Shown here: positions 1-8,216 of the stretch, in pieces
How positions within the stretch are numbered: the stretch's first letter is position 1
Layout of the letters: each line of letters opens with the position of its first letter
Assembly: GCA_964595785.1 (NCBI GenBank)
Contig: CAZQRO010000022.1
Coordinates: 1 to 25,732 of the forward strand
From: Bovifimicola sp964595785
GTDB taxonomy: Bacteria; Bacillota; Clostridia; Lachnospirales; Lachnospiraceae
DNA: 25,732 bases
Direction of reading: 5' to 3'
The notes under the pieces: model-generated
Told to the model about the DNA's origin: nothing
What the model saw: only the letters and a program-made list of their open reading frames with translations
The model's database searches: none
Made by a program: the position numbers and the translations under genes

Positions 1-687
1 TAAGCCCATTCCCGTATCAATGTTTTTTTGCTTTAATTCTTCATAATTACCATTGCCGTCATTCTCAAACTGCGTAAATACATTATTCCATATTTCCATA
101 TATCTGTCACATTCACAGCCTACTGTACAGCCCGGATTGCCACAGCCGTATTTTTCGCCACGGTCATAATAAATCTCTGAACAAGGACCACATGGACCTG
201 CACCATGTTCCCAGAAATTGTCTTCCTTACCAAATCTGAAGATTCTTTCAGCCGGAATTCCCATTTCTTTATTCCAGATATCAAATGCCTCTTCATCATT
301 CTCATAAATTGACGGATATAAACGATTAGCATCAAGTCCTACTACTTCTGTTAAAAATTCCCATGACCAGTGAATTGCCTCTGTTTTAAAATAATCGCCA
401 AATGAGAAATTACCAAGCATTTCAAAAAAAGTGCCATGACGTGCTGTTTTACCAATATTTTCAATATCACCTGTTCTGATGCATTTCTGGCATGTTGTAA
501 CACGCTTGCGCGGCGGAATCTCCTGACCTGTGAAATATGGCTTTAAAGGAGCCATTCCTGAATTTATTAACAATAAACTATTATCATTATGGGGAACTAA
601 TGAAAAACTCTTCATTTTCAAATGTTCCTTACTTTCGAAAAATTCCAAAAACATTTTTCTTAACTGATTTACACTGTACTTTTCCAT
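1..687 (-). CDS. alaS: Alanine--tRNA ligase, N-terminal part (runs off the window)
   Basis: Class II aminoacyl-tRNA synthetase that charges tRNA-Ala with alanine. The open frame runs from an ATG at 687 off the left edge of the window, giving 229 codons of a protein usually near 870-880 residues. It starts MEKYSVNQLRKMFLEFF and holds the class II motifs of the AlaRS catalytic core, including TARHGTFFEMLGNFSFGDYF and the stretch ending GPCGPCSEIYYDRG. A Cys-rich insert (GCGNPGCTVGCECDRY) before the EIWNNVF motif is typical of clostridial AlaRS. The start is fixed by GGAGG a few bases upstream. It lies 39 nt after a small membrane-protein gene and is probably cotranscribed with it. No T-box leader is visible in the short upstream gap. 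Confidence 0.97.
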   Translation of the reverse strand, partial: MEKYSVNQLRKMFLEFFESKEHLKMKSFSLVPHNDNSLLLINSGMAPLKPYFTGQEIPPRKRVTTCQKCIRTGDIENIGKTARHGTFFEMLGNFSFGDYFKTEAIHWSWEFLTEVVGLDANRLYPSIYENDEEAFDIWNKEMGIPAERIFRFGKEDNFWEHGAGPCGPCSEIYYDRGEKYGCGNPGCTVGCECDRYMEIWNNVFTQFENDGNGNYEELKQKNIDTGMGL

Positions 688-726
688 TTCAACCTCCGAA
701 TGTGAATGTATCACAATAATTTAATT

Positions 727-906
727 CTATTTTTCTTCTGTTATATCGTTATTATCATTTACCACACCATCTGAAACTGTATCAGCAGCTAATTTGGCAT
801 CTTTTCTTTTTCTTAAAGTAATACCTATTAAGCAGCCACAGATTATAAAAGCAAGTGTAAGCACAAATGCAAATAAATAATATACTATTGCCTGTGAAAG
901 AGTCAT
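727..906 (-). CDS. Small single-pass membrane protein, 59 aa, function unknown
   Basis: A short gene with a clear start: ATG at 906 preceded by a strong GGAGGG about 8 nt upstream, and a TAG stop at 727. The product begins MTLSQAIVYYLFAFVLTLAF, continues through a hydrophobic helix (about residues 5-29, containing a CGC triad), then a basic stop-transfer segment (LRKRKDAK) and a polar acidic tail ending NDITEEK. The topology suggests one transmembrane helix with the tail in the cytoplasm. I do not recognise a family. It sits between queH and alaS on the same strand, 39 nt upstream of alaS, so it is probably the first gene of an alaS transcript or part of a queH-alaS run. The ribosome binding site, codon use and protein-like hydrophobic/charged pattern make chance unlikely. 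Confidence 0.7.
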   Translation of the reverse strand: MTLSQAIVYYLFAFVLTLAFIICGCLIGITLRKRKDAKLAADTVSDGVVNDNNDITEEK

Positions 907-982
907 ATAATTGTCCCTCCTGTTAATTCTTATTTATGTTAGTTCTTTATAACTGTTCAGATTACAAATTATCATAATAATA

Positions 983-1612
983 TCATAGTTTCTTTTGAGA
1001 TTCAATAGTTTTAGAATATACACAGCCGCAATAGTTCTGGCGGTATAGTTCATATTCTTTAGAAAGTTCAATTGAACGCTTATAACCATTTCTCTTTTTG
1101 AAATCAGAATACAAATATGCCACTCCACATTCCTCTGAAATTTTTCTTCCAATCTCGTTTAACTTATCGGCATTTTTCATCGGACTTATGGATAATGTGG
1201 TAGTAAAATAATCAAATTTACCTTTTATGGCATATTCTGCCGCCTCTCTAAGCCGCAATTCATAACATTTAAAGCACCTCTCGCCGCCTTCTTCATCATT
1301 TTCATATCCTTTGGCTATTTCATAAAATTTATCAGGCTCATACTCTGTTTTAATAAAACTAATCCTGTTTTTTGCCGGAAGAGCATTAATAAGTTTCTGC
1401 TGTTCACTAATTCTGTATTCATATTCTTCTTTCGGAAAAATATTTGGATTATAATATAATACTGTTATTGAAAAATACATTGATAAATACTCTAAAACAT
1501 AACTGCTGCAAGGAGCACAGCAGCTATGTAACAGCAGCGAAGGTATTATCTGTCTTTTACAGATATATTCAATTTCTTTATCAAGGATTTTCTGATAATT
1601 CATTTTATTCAT
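983..1612 (-). CDS. queH: Epoxyqueuosine reductase QueH
   Basis: Catalyses the last step of queuosine synthesis, reducing epoxyqueuosine to queuosine in the anticodon wobble position of tRNA; it is the non-homologous replacement for QueG. The 209-residue protein has the family marks: HSCCAPC at 29-35, YNPNIFPKEEY near 54-64, RCFKC at 112-116, TTTLSISPMKN near 137-147 and YCGC at 194-197. The cysteines C31, C32, C35, C113, C116, C195 and C197 fit the Fe-S and metal-binding residues of this family (formerly DUF208). The start is chosen because GGAGG lies 5 nt upstream of the ATG at 1612; a second ATG at 1603 has poorer spacing. A Nudix gene lies upstream on the same strand after a 261-nt gap, and a membrane microprotein and alaS follow. 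Confidence 0.95.
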   Translation of the reverse strand: MNKMNYQKILDKEIEYICKRQIIPSLLLHSCCAPCSSYVLEYLSMYFSITVLYYNPNIFPKEEYEYRISEQQKLINALPAKNRISFIKTEYEPDKFYEIAKGYENDEEGGERCFKCYELRLREAAEYAIKGKFDYFTTTLSISPMKNADKLNEIGRKISEECGVAYLYSDFKKRNGYKRSIELSKEYELYRQNYCGCVYSKTIESQKKL

Positions 1613-1806
1613 TCTGTCCTCCCATTGAAATTTTTATTAATATTATGATATTTTTCCACAATATAATCAGTATTCAATTTCAGAAAATTAAAATAACTGT
1701 CCAGTGTTTTTCTTAAAAAGTTTCTAAAAATCTTAATTCTTAGAAATTAGAAATTTTAAGATAAAACATATCCGCCAAACATATTAACAAACAATACACT
1801 TATCAT

Positions 1807-1837
1807 ATTGATTAGGGTATTACCCATGTATTGATTA
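1807..1837. repeat. Palindrome flanked by a short direct repeat in the nudix-queH gap
   Basis: The 261-nt gap between the Nudix gene and queH holds a perfect 5-1-5 palindrome, GGGTATTACCC, at 1815-1825. The 8-mer ATTGATTA occurs just left of it (1807-1814) and again at 1830-1837, a 23-bp period. It could be a protein-binding site, but the sequence is AT-rich and chance is possible. Elsewhere in the gap, an AT-only 7-bp hairpin near 1720-1755 is followed by a T run on the minus strand and may be a weak terminator for the Nudix gene. I see no preQ1 riboswitch consensus and no convincing queH promoter. Confidence 0.3.
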
Positions 1838-1873
1838 TTAACCCTGCCTGACTCTGAACAGTTACATAAATCG

Positions 1874-2326
1874 TTAAAAATATTTTTTGCTTCCCCATAA
1901 ATTACTCTTCTTTAAATCAAGATATTCATTATATGCCTTTTCCAAAATCTGCTTTTCATTGGCAAATTTAAGTAAATGATATGCCTCGTAGAATTTGTAA
2001 TAACCTGAGTCTAAAAAGTATTCCTCACGTTGTGGTTTGCTGTAATAGCTATCTGCCATCATCAAATACCAGTGTACATTTTTATCTACAATGTCTTGTG
2101 GTGTAGTAAAAGAGTATTGACTCTTCCCAACATATTTAATAATAGAAGCACTAACACCTGTTTCTTCCCGAACTTCGCGAAGGGCTGTTTCGTTATATTC
2201 TTCACCCTCTTCAACAGTTCCTTTCGGCAATACCCAGCCTTCATACTTATTCTTATAATTCTTGTATAAAACTAATATTTTGCCTCGAAAAATAACCACA
2301 CCGCCACAGCTCGTTGCTTCAACCAT
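1874..2326 (-). CDS. Nudix hydrolase
   Basis: A 150-residue Nudix-fold pyrophosphohydrolase. Residues 36-58 fit the Nudix box GX5EX7REUXEEXGU exactly: G36, E42, R50-E51, E54-E55 and G57-V58, the residues that bind the catalytic divalent metals. The N-terminal strand (SCGGVVIFRGKILVLY) and the WVLPKG turn before the box are also typical. The substrate cannot be told from sequence; relatives in Firmicutes cleave nucleoside di- and triphosphates or dinucleoside polyphosphates. The ATG at 2326 is preceded by AGGAGGG at good spacing. It is the first gene of its transcript, with a likely promoter at 2372-2400. The C-terminus ends with lysine-rich sequence (LDLKKSNLWGSKKYF). Specific function is unassigned. 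Confidence 0.9.
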   Translation of the reverse strand: MVEATSCGGVVIFRGKILVLYKNYKNKYEGWVLPKGTVEEGEEYNETALREVREETGVSASIIKYVGKSQYSFTTPQDIVDKNVHWYLMMADSYYSKPQREEYFLDSGYYKFYEAYHLLKFANEKQILEKAYNEYLDLKKSNLWGSKKYF

Positions 2327-2371
2327 TGCAATCCCTCCTGTTTAATTGGTGTGTCCGAATAGACTGATATA

Positions 2372-2400
2372 AGTATAACTCAATAATTAATTAAGTGCAA
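2372..2400 (-). promoter_or_regulatory. Possible sigma-A promoter for the Nudix gene
   Basis: On the minus strand TTGCAC (2400-2395) and TATACT (2377-2372) are separated by 17 bp. The -10 is good; the -35 matches the consensus only in TTG. Transcription would start near 2365, about 40 nt before the Nudix ATG. The -35 lies inside the distal arm of the hairpin assigned as the penicillin-binding protein gene terminator. Confidence 0.4.
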
Positions 2401-2420
2401 CAAAAAATATTGCTGCACTT
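2393..2420 (-). terminator. Hairpin after the penicillin-binding protein gene
   Basis: On the minus strand AAGTGCAGCAA pairs with TTGTTGCACTT, an 11-bp stem with one G-U pair and a 6-nt loop. On the plus strand the same position is an A-C mismatch, so the structure favours minus-strand RNA, which is the direction of the upstream wall cluster. The following sequence is AT-rich (TTAATTAATTATTG) but not a clean T run, so it is a weak intrinsic terminator. Confidence 0.5.
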
Positions 2421-2449
2421 ATAATTCAAGAGATTTTTGAAGAGATTTT

Positions 2450-3904
2450 CTAAGAAAAATACGCATCAAATACTGCTTTTGCAACCGGAACTGCCGGTGT
2501 TGAACCTTCCGGCATATCTTCAAGAACTACACATATTGCAAGCTGCTTACCTTCATTTTCAGCATACCCCATAAACAGCGAATTTGACTGGCTTCCGTCA
2601 TTTATCTGGGCAGTACCTGTTTTACCATAAGCCGTATATGCATCTGAATTAAGCTTTGAACCTGTTCCCTGAGTAACAACTGCCCGAAGGAATTCTTTAA
2701 GCAGTTCTACTTCTGAACTTTCGAAGAGAGTCTGCGCTTTTTGCGGACTGTACTTTTTGACAGAAGTTCCAAGATAATTCTGAACATCTGTTATCATATA
2801 TGGTTTCATTAAAATACCGTTATTAGCAATTGCCGAAGCAATCATTGTCAAATGCATAGGTGTAACAAGTGTTTTTCCCTGTCCGATTACCGTCTGCATG
2901 GTATCAAACGTTGATGAATTAGCACCTAATACAAATTCGCTGCTTTTATATGACATGCTTAAAGGCAGGTCAGAATTGAACAGGAGACTTTCGCATAAAC
3001 TTTTGAATTTCGCTTTATCAAGTGTCAATCCGAGATTTACAAAAGAACTGTTACATGAATTTGCAAATGAAGATAATAAATCTTCCTCTCCATGCCATCT
3101 GCCGCTGGCACATTTTATTGTATTGTCTTCAACCATAATACTTCCCTTACAATTAAAATAATACTCTGAATAATCAGGATTTTCACGTAAATATTCAATA
3201 AGCGTAAATAATTTAAATGTTGAACCCGGAGTGTATAAACCATTTGTCGCCCGGTTTAATAAATTCGAATTACTGCTGTCAGCCACAAGAGTATCATAAA
3301 TATCATCAATTGTATTAGGATCAAAATCTGGTTTTGAAATCATGGTAATAATTTTTCCTGTAGATGGCTCAATTGCAATTATTGCTCCCTGATTGTCACC
3401 TAATGCATTATATGCAACCTGTGTAATATTAACATTTAATGAAGTTATAACATTATCACCGATATTTTTTTCACCTTTAAATTCATTTTCAGCAATCTCA
3501 GCAATAGGAGAATTTGATGTTAATAATTTATAATTAGCTAAAAGTTCCACCCCTGTTTTGCCATGGGTTGAAAAGCCTACAGAATGTGCAAAAAGCGTTC
3601 CAAACGGGTAATTTCTGGTCTCGCTGCCGCTTGAATCTGTAAGTGTCTGCGCAAGCACCTGACCATCATCACTTAAAATATTGCCTCGAACTATTGATTC
3701 AGATAAAACTTCCTGACGTTTATTATAATTATTATTAATCAGTTCTTCACTGTCCTTAACCTGAAATTTTACAAAATATCCAATCATTCCTGCAAATAAA
3801 AATAAAAATAAATATGTTATGACAATTATCTGCCTGTTAGAATTAATTGTCTTTTTCTTTGTTTTCCTTGTTTTTACATCTATTTTTTGTTTTCTTTCTT
3901 TCAT
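2450..3904 (-). CDS. Class B penicillin-binding protein (PbpA/PBP2-like transpeptidase)
   Basis: D,D-transpeptidase that cross-links peptidoglycan. The 484-residue protein has a very basic cytoplasmic N-terminus (KERKQKIDVKTRKTKKK), one transmembrane anchor (about residues 26-46), a short dimerisation region and a C-terminal transpeptidase domain with all three active-site motifs: STFK with catalytic Ser near 228, SCN near 283-285 and KTG near 428-430. Its small size resembles the PbpA group of Actinobacteria and Clostridia rather than long PBP2 proteins. I start it at the ATG at 3904; the frame stays open to a TTG at 3946, but that adds a Cys-rich peptide (CCCC) with no ribosome binding site. 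AAAGG lies 12 nt before the ATG. It follows the SEDS gene by 101 nt, giving the usual SEDS/class B PBP polymerase-transpeptidase pair. Confidence 0.93.
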   Translation of the reverse strand: MKERKQKIDVKTRKTKKKTINSNRQIIVITYLFLFLFAGMIGYFVKFQVKDSEELINNNYNKRQEVLSESIVRGNILSDDGQVLAQTLTDSSGSETRNYPFGTLFAHSVGFSTHGKTGVELLANYKLLTSNSPIAEIAENEFKGEKNIGDNVITSLNVNITQVAYNALGDNQGAIIAIEPSTGKIITMISKPDFDPNTIDDIYDTLVADSSNSNLLNRATNGLYTPGSTFKLFTLIEYLRENPDYSEYYFNCKGSIMVEDNTIKCASGRWHGEEDLLSSFANSCNSSFVNLGLTLDKAKFKSLCESLLFNSDLPLSMSYKSSEFVLGANSSTFDTMQTVIGQGKTLVTPMHLTMIASAIANNGILMKPYMITDVQNYLGTSVKKYSPQKAQTLFESSEVELLKEFLRAVVTQGTGSKLNSDAYTAYGKTGTAQINDGSQSNSLFMGYAENEGKQLAICVVLEDMPEGSTPAVPVAKAVFDAYFS

Positions 3905-4005
3905 TGATTTTCTCAACCTTTCAAATATGCTGCAACAGCAGCACAAACAATTAGTAAGACGAATAACTCATAAGAGACATTCTTAAATATGAACGTCTAA
4001 AATTT

Positions 4006-5370
4006 TTATTCTGCATATTTTACTGATTTTGAATTTCTTTTTACATTTTCTGTTCTGTCTGTTTCTTCCTCATCATAGGAATGAACATTCAATCCCTGAA
4101 ATACTGCAAACATAATCATAGTACATAATACAGAGCTTCCGCCATAACTTATAAGTGGTAACGTAACACCTGTTGACGGAATAAATTTGATTGCACCGCC
4201 AATTGTCAATATTGTCTGTATTGCATATGTGACTGACAATCCCACACCTACTAATTTGTAGAAAAGAACTTTTTGTTTCATTGATATTTTAATAAGGCAT
4301 ATAAAACATGACATACATAAGAATATCAGACAAATGGCAAAGAAACCACCTAATTCTTCTGAAATGGCTGAAAACATAAAATCCTGTTCCACGAGAGGTA
4401 CCGAAGTAGGCAGCCCCTTATACAAACCAAGTCCCAGAAAACCACCTGTTCCAATGGCAAAGAGTGATTGCGCTACCTGATATCCTCCTGTTTCAATAAA
4501 TGCCCAAGGATTCAAAAATGCTGCAACTCTTATTCTTATATGGTAAAAAAGTTTGTATGCAACTGTCGCCGCTAATACACCGCCTATTGAACCTAATAGT
4601 AAATATCTTAATCTGCACGTTGCAACATAAATCATTACCACATATACAATAAAGAATATTAACGCACTTCCAAGGTCTGTAGACAGTACAAGAATGATTA
4701 CATGCATTCCCGCAAATATCGCAGATAAAACAATTCTTAGAAAGCTTGTACTTTTATTAAGTAAAGCAGCAATAAAAAATACATATAATATTTTTACAAA
4801 CTCAGATGGCTGAAATGAAAAACCGGCAATCTGAACTGAAAGTTTTGCACCACCTGTCAACTGACCAATGACTAAAACCACTGCCAAAAATGCAACGCCG
4901 GCAAAACAATATACATATGTAAGATTCATAATGTTTTTATATTTTCTTATTATCACCGGTATTATCAGTGCAAGAACTGATGCTACACAGATAATTAGAA
5001 ATTGCTTTATTGCTTTTGAATAATACAGACGTGTAAGCATTACAAAACTAATGCACAAAAACATACATACATCATTTAAAAGTCCTTTATTGTACACTTT
5101 TTCATAAAAAACGTCATGAAGTCCACGAAATATAACCAGAAATATAACCTGTGCTCCATAGAATATTATCACTGTATTATTTTTGGTATTCAAATAAATA
5201 ACCATATAAGCAGCAAGATGAAAAACAAACATCATCATCATCTGAACAAATAATGCAGCCTTATGTGAGCGCTTTTTTCCATCAGATAATACAATAAAAC
5301 TTAAGAATACAAAAAAGGCCATTAAAATAATAAACAGGTATTTTGAGATTCCTATAAATAAATTTTCCAT
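4006..5370 (-). CDS. SEDS-family peptidoglycan glycosyltransferase (FtsW/RodA/SpoVE)
   Basis: A 454-residue polytopic membrane protein that polymerises lipid II into glycan strands. Hydrophobic segments run through most of its length (roughly ten to twelve helices). SEDS signatures are present: FQPSEFVK at 187-193, STDLGSAL near 230-237 with the likely catalytic Asp at 232, NPWAF and GGYQVAQSLFAIGTGG in the large extracytoplasmic loop, EQDFMFSAISEELG, and STGVTLPLISYGGSS near the C-terminus. The tail is charged and cytoplasmic. It starts at the ATG at 5370 with a GAGG-type ribosome binding site, 11 nt after the U32 gene, so translation is probably coupled. Sequence alone does not decide between FtsW, RodA and SpoVE. 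The adjacent class B PBP is its likely partner. Confidence 0.93.
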   Translation of the reverse strand: MENLFIGISKYLFIILMAFFVFLSFIVLSDGKKRSHKAALFVQMMMMFVFHLAAYMVIYLNTKNNTVIIFYGAQVIFLVIFRGLHDVFYEKVYNKGLLNDVCMFLCISFVMLTRLYYSKAIKQFLIICVASVLALIIPVIIRKYKNIMNLTYVYCFAGVAFLAVVLVIGQLTGGAKLSVQIAGFSFQPSEFVKILYVFFIAALLNKSTSFLRIVLSAIFAGMHVIILVLSTDLGSALIFFIVYVVMIYVATCRLRYLLLGSIGGVLAATVAYKLFYHIRIRVAAFLNPWAFIETGGYQVAQSLFAIGTGGFLGLGLYKGLPTSVPLVEQDFMFSAISEELGGFFAICLIFLCMSCFICLIKISMKQKVLFYKLVGVGLSVTYAIQTILTIGGAIKFIPSTGVTLPLISYGGSSVLCTMIMFAVFQGLNVHSYDEEETDRTENVKRNSKSVKYAE

Positions 5371-5381
5371 ATTTTCCTCTC

Positions 5382-7559
5382 TTATTCTACACCACGATTA
5401 AAATGTCCGCGTGTAAAGTCTTTTATCTCTTCTGAATACTCATTATAATAGAATACTTTAATATATTTTTCAAGAATATTTTTCGTTTCCGAAAATGATT
5501 CCGTAGTAAAATTCAATCGATAATTCTTAGTTACAATATTAGTAATCTTCTCTTTCTGCCCCATAAGAGATAACGGAACATTATTATATATAATGTTATA
5601 GCAGAAATTACAACAATTATAAACACTGAAATTAATACCAATTCTGTCTTTAAGACTGAAATCTTTTGAAATTTTATCGCATCCGTTAAATGTGTTATTA
5701 ATACAGTTTGCAGAAATCATCAGTGGAATTCTTCCATAAACTACTAATTCATTATCATCATATGATAATTTCTTTAATTCTTTATAGTTTAATTCATACG
5801 GAAGAGTTATTCTTGCTGCGCCATTTTTCTTGAAAAATTCGTATGAATATTTATTAAATGAGTAAAGTGTATTATCAACTACATAATTTGAAATATTTCT
5901 GTCTGTTACTAATCCAAGTTCATCAACATTTCTTATGACAAATCCTTTTATGTCATCGATTTTAATATTACTAAACAATTTCTCCATATATTCTCTGCCT
6001 TTTCTTCTATAAATGTATGGCATCATAATATATGTATTTTTATCTGCAGCGCCTATTAATTTAACGGCATTTATACATTCTATGGAACTTAATCTGTCTG
6101 TCGATATATATATATCGTCTATTTCACTATAATCTAATACACATTTAAGCTGCTCTAAAGAATTTACAGCACATATAAGTGTTGGTGTTTCTTGCAGCAT
6201 CATATTTTGCTGACTCCATGTGGACTTAAGGAGTTTCTGTGAAATCTCATTTTTATGCCGATACGACTTTAAATATTCATTTGTATATTCATCTATAGCC
6301 TGTCTTCGCAGTTCATTTAACTGTTTTACAGGTACAAATATATTTTTATTCATATTTATGTCTATTTTGTGAAATTTTAATAAAGAATCACCTGTTTTAC
6401 TAAGCTGTTTCACTACATTTTCTTTGTCTATCGGACGCTTTAATGCATTATCCACTATATTTCCGAATACCGATACACTGCACTCTTCAGAAGAAATCGT
6501 TAATTTTGCTTCTGCTCCTGCTTCTAATTGCACATAAGCATTTACTTCTTTCTGTTTCCTTCCACTGCAGTATTTAAGATTAATCTCGTTTGTGAAATTC
6601 TCATTTTCGGTTCTATATGCAGGTTTTGACAGCGAAATCATTTTCCTTGAATTATGTGTTTTATAATATCCTGTTGTTGAACCGCTTCTGCTGTACAGAT
6701 TAGCAAGGTTTTCTAAATCTTTTTTCTCTATTCTATATTCATTATTACCTTTTTCATAAAACAAATCTACATATTTTCTATAAATCTCTACAACTCCGGC
6801 GGCGTATTCAGGACTTTTCATTCTTCCTTCTATTTTCAGTGAGTATACACCTGAATTAATTATTTCTGGAATAATCTCAAGCGTATTCATATCTTTTAGA
6901 CTCAATGTATATAAATTATTATTATCATTAATACGTTTTCCGTCAGAGAAAACTTCATAAGGCTGTCTGCAGGGTCCCGCACATCTTCCGCGATTACCGC
7001 TTCTTCCGCCAATCATACTGCTGAAAAGACACATTCCCGAATAACTGTAACACATTGCTCCATGTATAAAACTTTCTATTTCTATGTCTACATTATTATG
7101 AATCTCTTTTAATTCTGAAAGTGACAATTCTCTTGCCGTTACTACTCTTGATGCACCAAGCTTTTTAAGCATTTTTGCACTGTTAACACCCATGACAGCC
7201 ATCTGCGTACTTGCATGAATGTCCATATCAGGAAAATTATTTCTAATAAAACTAAAAACACCTAAATCCTGAACTATTACTGCATCAAGCCCCTGTTTGT
7301 ATAATGGCTCTAAATACGAAAACAACTGTTGCTCTATTTCATTATTTTTAAGAAGAGTGTTAACTGTAAGATATATTTTTTTGTTATTAAAATGTACATA
7401 ATCTAGGGCATTCAAAAGATCATATTCTTCGGGACTTTCAGCATATGCTCTCGCACCAAATCTGCTTCCGCCGATATATACCGCATCAGCTCCGGCATTA
7501 ATTCCTGCGTACAAAGTATCAATGGAACCTGCAGGTGCTAAAATTTCTGTTTCAATCAT
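5382..7559 (-). CDS. U32 family peptidase / RlhA-like RNA hydroxylation protein
   Basis: A 725-residue protein of the U32 family with the C-terminal DUF3656-type extension. It opens with the barrel motif EILAPAGSIDTLYAGINAGADAVYIGG. The U32 signature around residues 160-200 contains ESFIHGAMCYSYSGMC followed by GGRSGNRGRCAGPCR. Further cysteines in the last quarter (ISANC, then NGC, then NCCNFC) fit the Fe-S-binding residues seen in RlhA and TrhP-type members, which take part in 5-hydroxycytidine or 5-hydroxyuridine formation in RNA. Despite the family name, peptidase activity is not established for this branch. The ATG at 7559 has AGGAGG 6 nt upstream. It lies between zapA and the SEDS gene in one transcription direction, with a strong hairpin in its leader. 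Confidence 0.88.
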   Translation of the reverse strand: MIETEILAPAGSIDTLYAGINAGADAVYIGGSRFGARAYAESPEEYDLLNALDYVHFNNKKIYLTVNTLLKNNEIEQQLFSYLEPLYKQGLDAVIVQDLGVFSFIRNNFPDMDIHASTQMAVMGVNSAKMLKKLGASRVVTARELSLSELKEIHNNVDIEIESFIHGAMCYSYSGMCLFSSMIGGRSGNRGRCAGPCRQPYEVFSDGKRINDNNNLYTLSLKDMNTLEIIPEIINSGVYSLKIEGRMKSPEYAAGVVEIYRKYVDLFYEKGNNEYRIEKKDLENLANLYSRSGSTTGYYKTHNSRKMISLSKPAYRTENENFTNEINLKYCSGRKQKEVNAYVQLEAGAEAKLTISSEECSVSVFGNIVDNALKRPIDKENVVKQLSKTGDSLLKFHKIDINMNKNIFVPVKQLNELRRQAIDEYTNEYLKSYRHKNEISQKLLKSTWSQQNMMLQETPTLICAVNSLEQLKCVLDYSEIDDIYISTDRLSSIECINAVKLIGAADKNTYIMMPYIYRRKGREYMEKLFSNIKIDDIKGFVIRNVDELGLVTDRNISNYVVDNTLYSFNKYSYEFFKKNGAARITLPYELNYKELKKLSYDDNELVVYGRIPLMISANCINNTFNGCDKISKDFSLKDRIGINFSVYNCCNFCYNIIYNNVPLSLMGQKEKITNIVTKNYRLNFTTESFSETKNILEKYIKVFYYNEYSEEIKDFTRGHFNRGVE

Positions 7560-7577
7560 TGTATTCCTCCTAAAATA

Positions 7578-7620
7578 TTTAGCCGAACATCATTAATTAT
7601 TCAATGACTGTCCGGCTAAA
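7578..7620 (-). terminator. Strong hairpin between zapA and the U32 gene
   Basis: On the minus strand the arms TTTAGCCGGACA and TGTTCGGCTAAA pair over 12 bp with one G-U pair, then after a single bulged G a further 5 bp (TCATT/AATGA) close an 8-nt loop. The stem is far more stable than the AT-rich background. It is followed by TATTTTAGGAGG, that is, a poor T tract running straight into the U32 ribosome binding site. It could act as a partial terminator, an mRNA-end stabiliser for zapA or an attenuator of the U32-SEDS-PBP genes. Confidence 0.55.
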
Positions 7621-7624
7621 CAAA

Positions 7625-8089
7625 TTATACATTATTATCTGTTTTCTCTTTTCTTGCGGTAGTTCTCTTTGGCTGTAATTCTTTTTCTTTCATCTCATGA
7701 ATTCTTGCTTCAAGCCTTATAACTTCTTTTTGCACTTCACTTAATTGTTTTTTCAAATCAGCCTGTTCTTTTTCATCTGTTTCTATTTTAATCTGTGCTG
7801 CAATTAATTCATGTTTAATTTCATATAACTGTTTATCTTTGCTTTCTAATTCAGATTCTAGTGTATCAGCCTGTTTCTTTGCTTTAAAATAATCATCTGC
7901 AATATTTAAGTAAAGAAGGGTTTTCTGCACATCTAAATTCTGCCTCTTATATGATTCTTCTTTCTTGAATTCACTTATTTTATTATTTATGTAAGTAGCC
8001 ACCTTCTGTAAATATTCTTCACTTTCATAGCCACTAAGTGTAAATATCTTACCATCTATGATTACTTCTGTATTGTTTTTTGAGGACAT
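7625..8089 (-). CDS. zapA: Cell division protein ZapA
   Basis: A 154-residue ZapA-family protein, which binds and bundles FtsZ filaments at the division site. The N-terminal ZapA domain (residues about 5-70) carries VIIDGKIFTLSGYESEEYLQ and the conserved stretch VQKTLLYLNIADDYFKAK. It is followed by a long heptad-rich coiled coil (about 65-135) with many Lys, Glu, Gln and Leu, and a basic tail. The coiled coil is longer than in the E. coli protein but usual for Clostridia. The ATG at 8089 has GGGAG 9 nt upstream. It is the first gene of the division and wall cluster and has its own promoter. Confidence 0.9.
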   Translation of the reverse strand: MSSKNNTEVIIDGKIFTLSGYESEEYLQKVATYINNKISEFKKEESYKRQNLDVQKTLLYLNIADDYFKAKKQADTLESELESKDKQLYEIKHELIAAQIKIETDEKEQADLKKQLSEVQKEVIRLEARIHEMKEKELQPKRTTARKEKTDNNV

Positions 8090-8184
8090 TTAATGTTGCT
8101 CCCTTCCGTTTTTATCTGTCTAAATGAACTATTCAAGATTATACCGTAGAAATTCTAAAGATTTCATTTGAACAATTACATTTT

Positions 8185-8212
8185 ATTATACCTTATTATG
8201 CTTAAATTACAA
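8185..8212 (-). promoter_or_regulatory. Sigma-A promoter for the zapA cluster
   Basis: On the minus strand TTGTAA (8212-8207) and a perfect TATAAT (8190-8185) are separated by 16 bp. The predicted start near 8178 gives a leader of about 89 nt. A second perfect TATAAT lies downstream (8143-8138) but has no recognisable -35 at the right distance. Confidence 0.6.
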
Positions 8213-8216
8213 GCAT

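Noticed and set aside
688..726. T-box riboswitch before alaS
   Set aside because: Only 39 nt separate the microprotein gene from alaS, and no T-box consensus is visible there or upstream of the microprotein.
1613..1873. preQ1 riboswitch before queH
   Set aside because: Looked for because queH makes queuosine; no matching short pseudoknot consensus was seen.
3905..3946. Upstream TTG extension of the penicillin-binding protein (Cys-rich peptide)
   Set aside because: No ribosome binding site before the TTG; the ATG at 3904 gives the normal basic N-terminus. The TGCTGC/GCAGCA hairpin here is small and has no T tract.
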